5,944 bases of DNA from Spirosomataceae bacterium (GTDB lineage: Bacteria > Bacteroidota > Bacteroidia > Cytophagales > Spirosomataceae): NCBI GenBank assembly GCA_025455795.1, contig JALOLW010000271.1:1-5944 (forward strand). Reading direction: 5' to 3'. Below are positions 5,926-5,944 of this stretch, one piece after another. The notes beneath the pieces are model-generated. The model did no database searches and was not told where the DNA came from. It saw nothing but the letters and a program-made list of their open reading frames with translations. How positions within the stretch are numbered: position 1 is the first letter of the stretch; each line of letters begins with the position of its first letter. The translations under genes were made by a program, and so were the position numbers.

Positions 5926-5944
5926 CGCGAAGGATCAGGGCGTC

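Noticed and set aside
1..5944. CRISPR array, tRNA, rRNA, riboswitch or complete insertion sequence
   Set aside because: No regularly spaced direct repeats, no cloverleaf-like segment, no conserved RNA motif and no transposase coding sequence were seen in any part of the window.

Overview
The window looks like a chromosomal piece of a Bacteroidota genome, probably a Cytophagales- or Saprospiria-type lineage. The clues are protein families common in that phylum (a 2TM-domain protein, a DUF2141 protein, an M48 lipoprotein protease with the 'C-x-x-NPVTGK' opening), the lack of Shine-Dalgarno sequences before the starts, and a possible Bacteroidota-type promoter (TTTG / TAnnTTT). This assignment is inference from family knowledge; there is no rRNA or other marker gene.

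Layout. Positions 1-2838 (+) hold the 3' part of a large superfamily 1 (Upf1/DNA2-like) helicase gene. Motifs II to VI are present, but the Walker A motif must lie upstream of the window. This gene carries several hairpin-forming palindromic sequences that are all read through in frame: 1215-1237, 2181-2203, 2515-2528 and a long imperfect hairpin at 2529-2620. A short intergenic region (2839-2953), with a GC-rich palindrome straddling the helicase stop codon and a possible promoter, leads to a complete M48 metalloprotease lipoprotein (2954-4435, +). After a 73-bp convergent spacer, three genes lie on the minus strand in a tight, operon-like run transcribed leftward. In order of transcription they are a DUF2141 protein (5925-5596, 5' end abnormal or cut), a seven-helix membrane protein of unknown function (5590-4823) and a small 2TM-domain protein (4811-4509).

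How the parts relate. The helicase and the protease share a strand but have different roles (nucleic-acid remodelling versus envelope protein quality control) and a probable promoter between them, so they need not work together. The minus-strand trio (gaps of 5 and 11 bp) is likely co-transcribed; two of its members are membrane proteins and DUF2141 relatives are usually exported, so an envelope role is plausible but unproven.

The most notable signal is the clustering of palindromic elements inside one helicase reading frame, reminiscent of protein-coding palindromic elements. The last ~50 bases of the window are GC-rich, and the DUF2141 frame is stopped there, which suggests a rearrangement, a frameshift or a chimeric sequence end.
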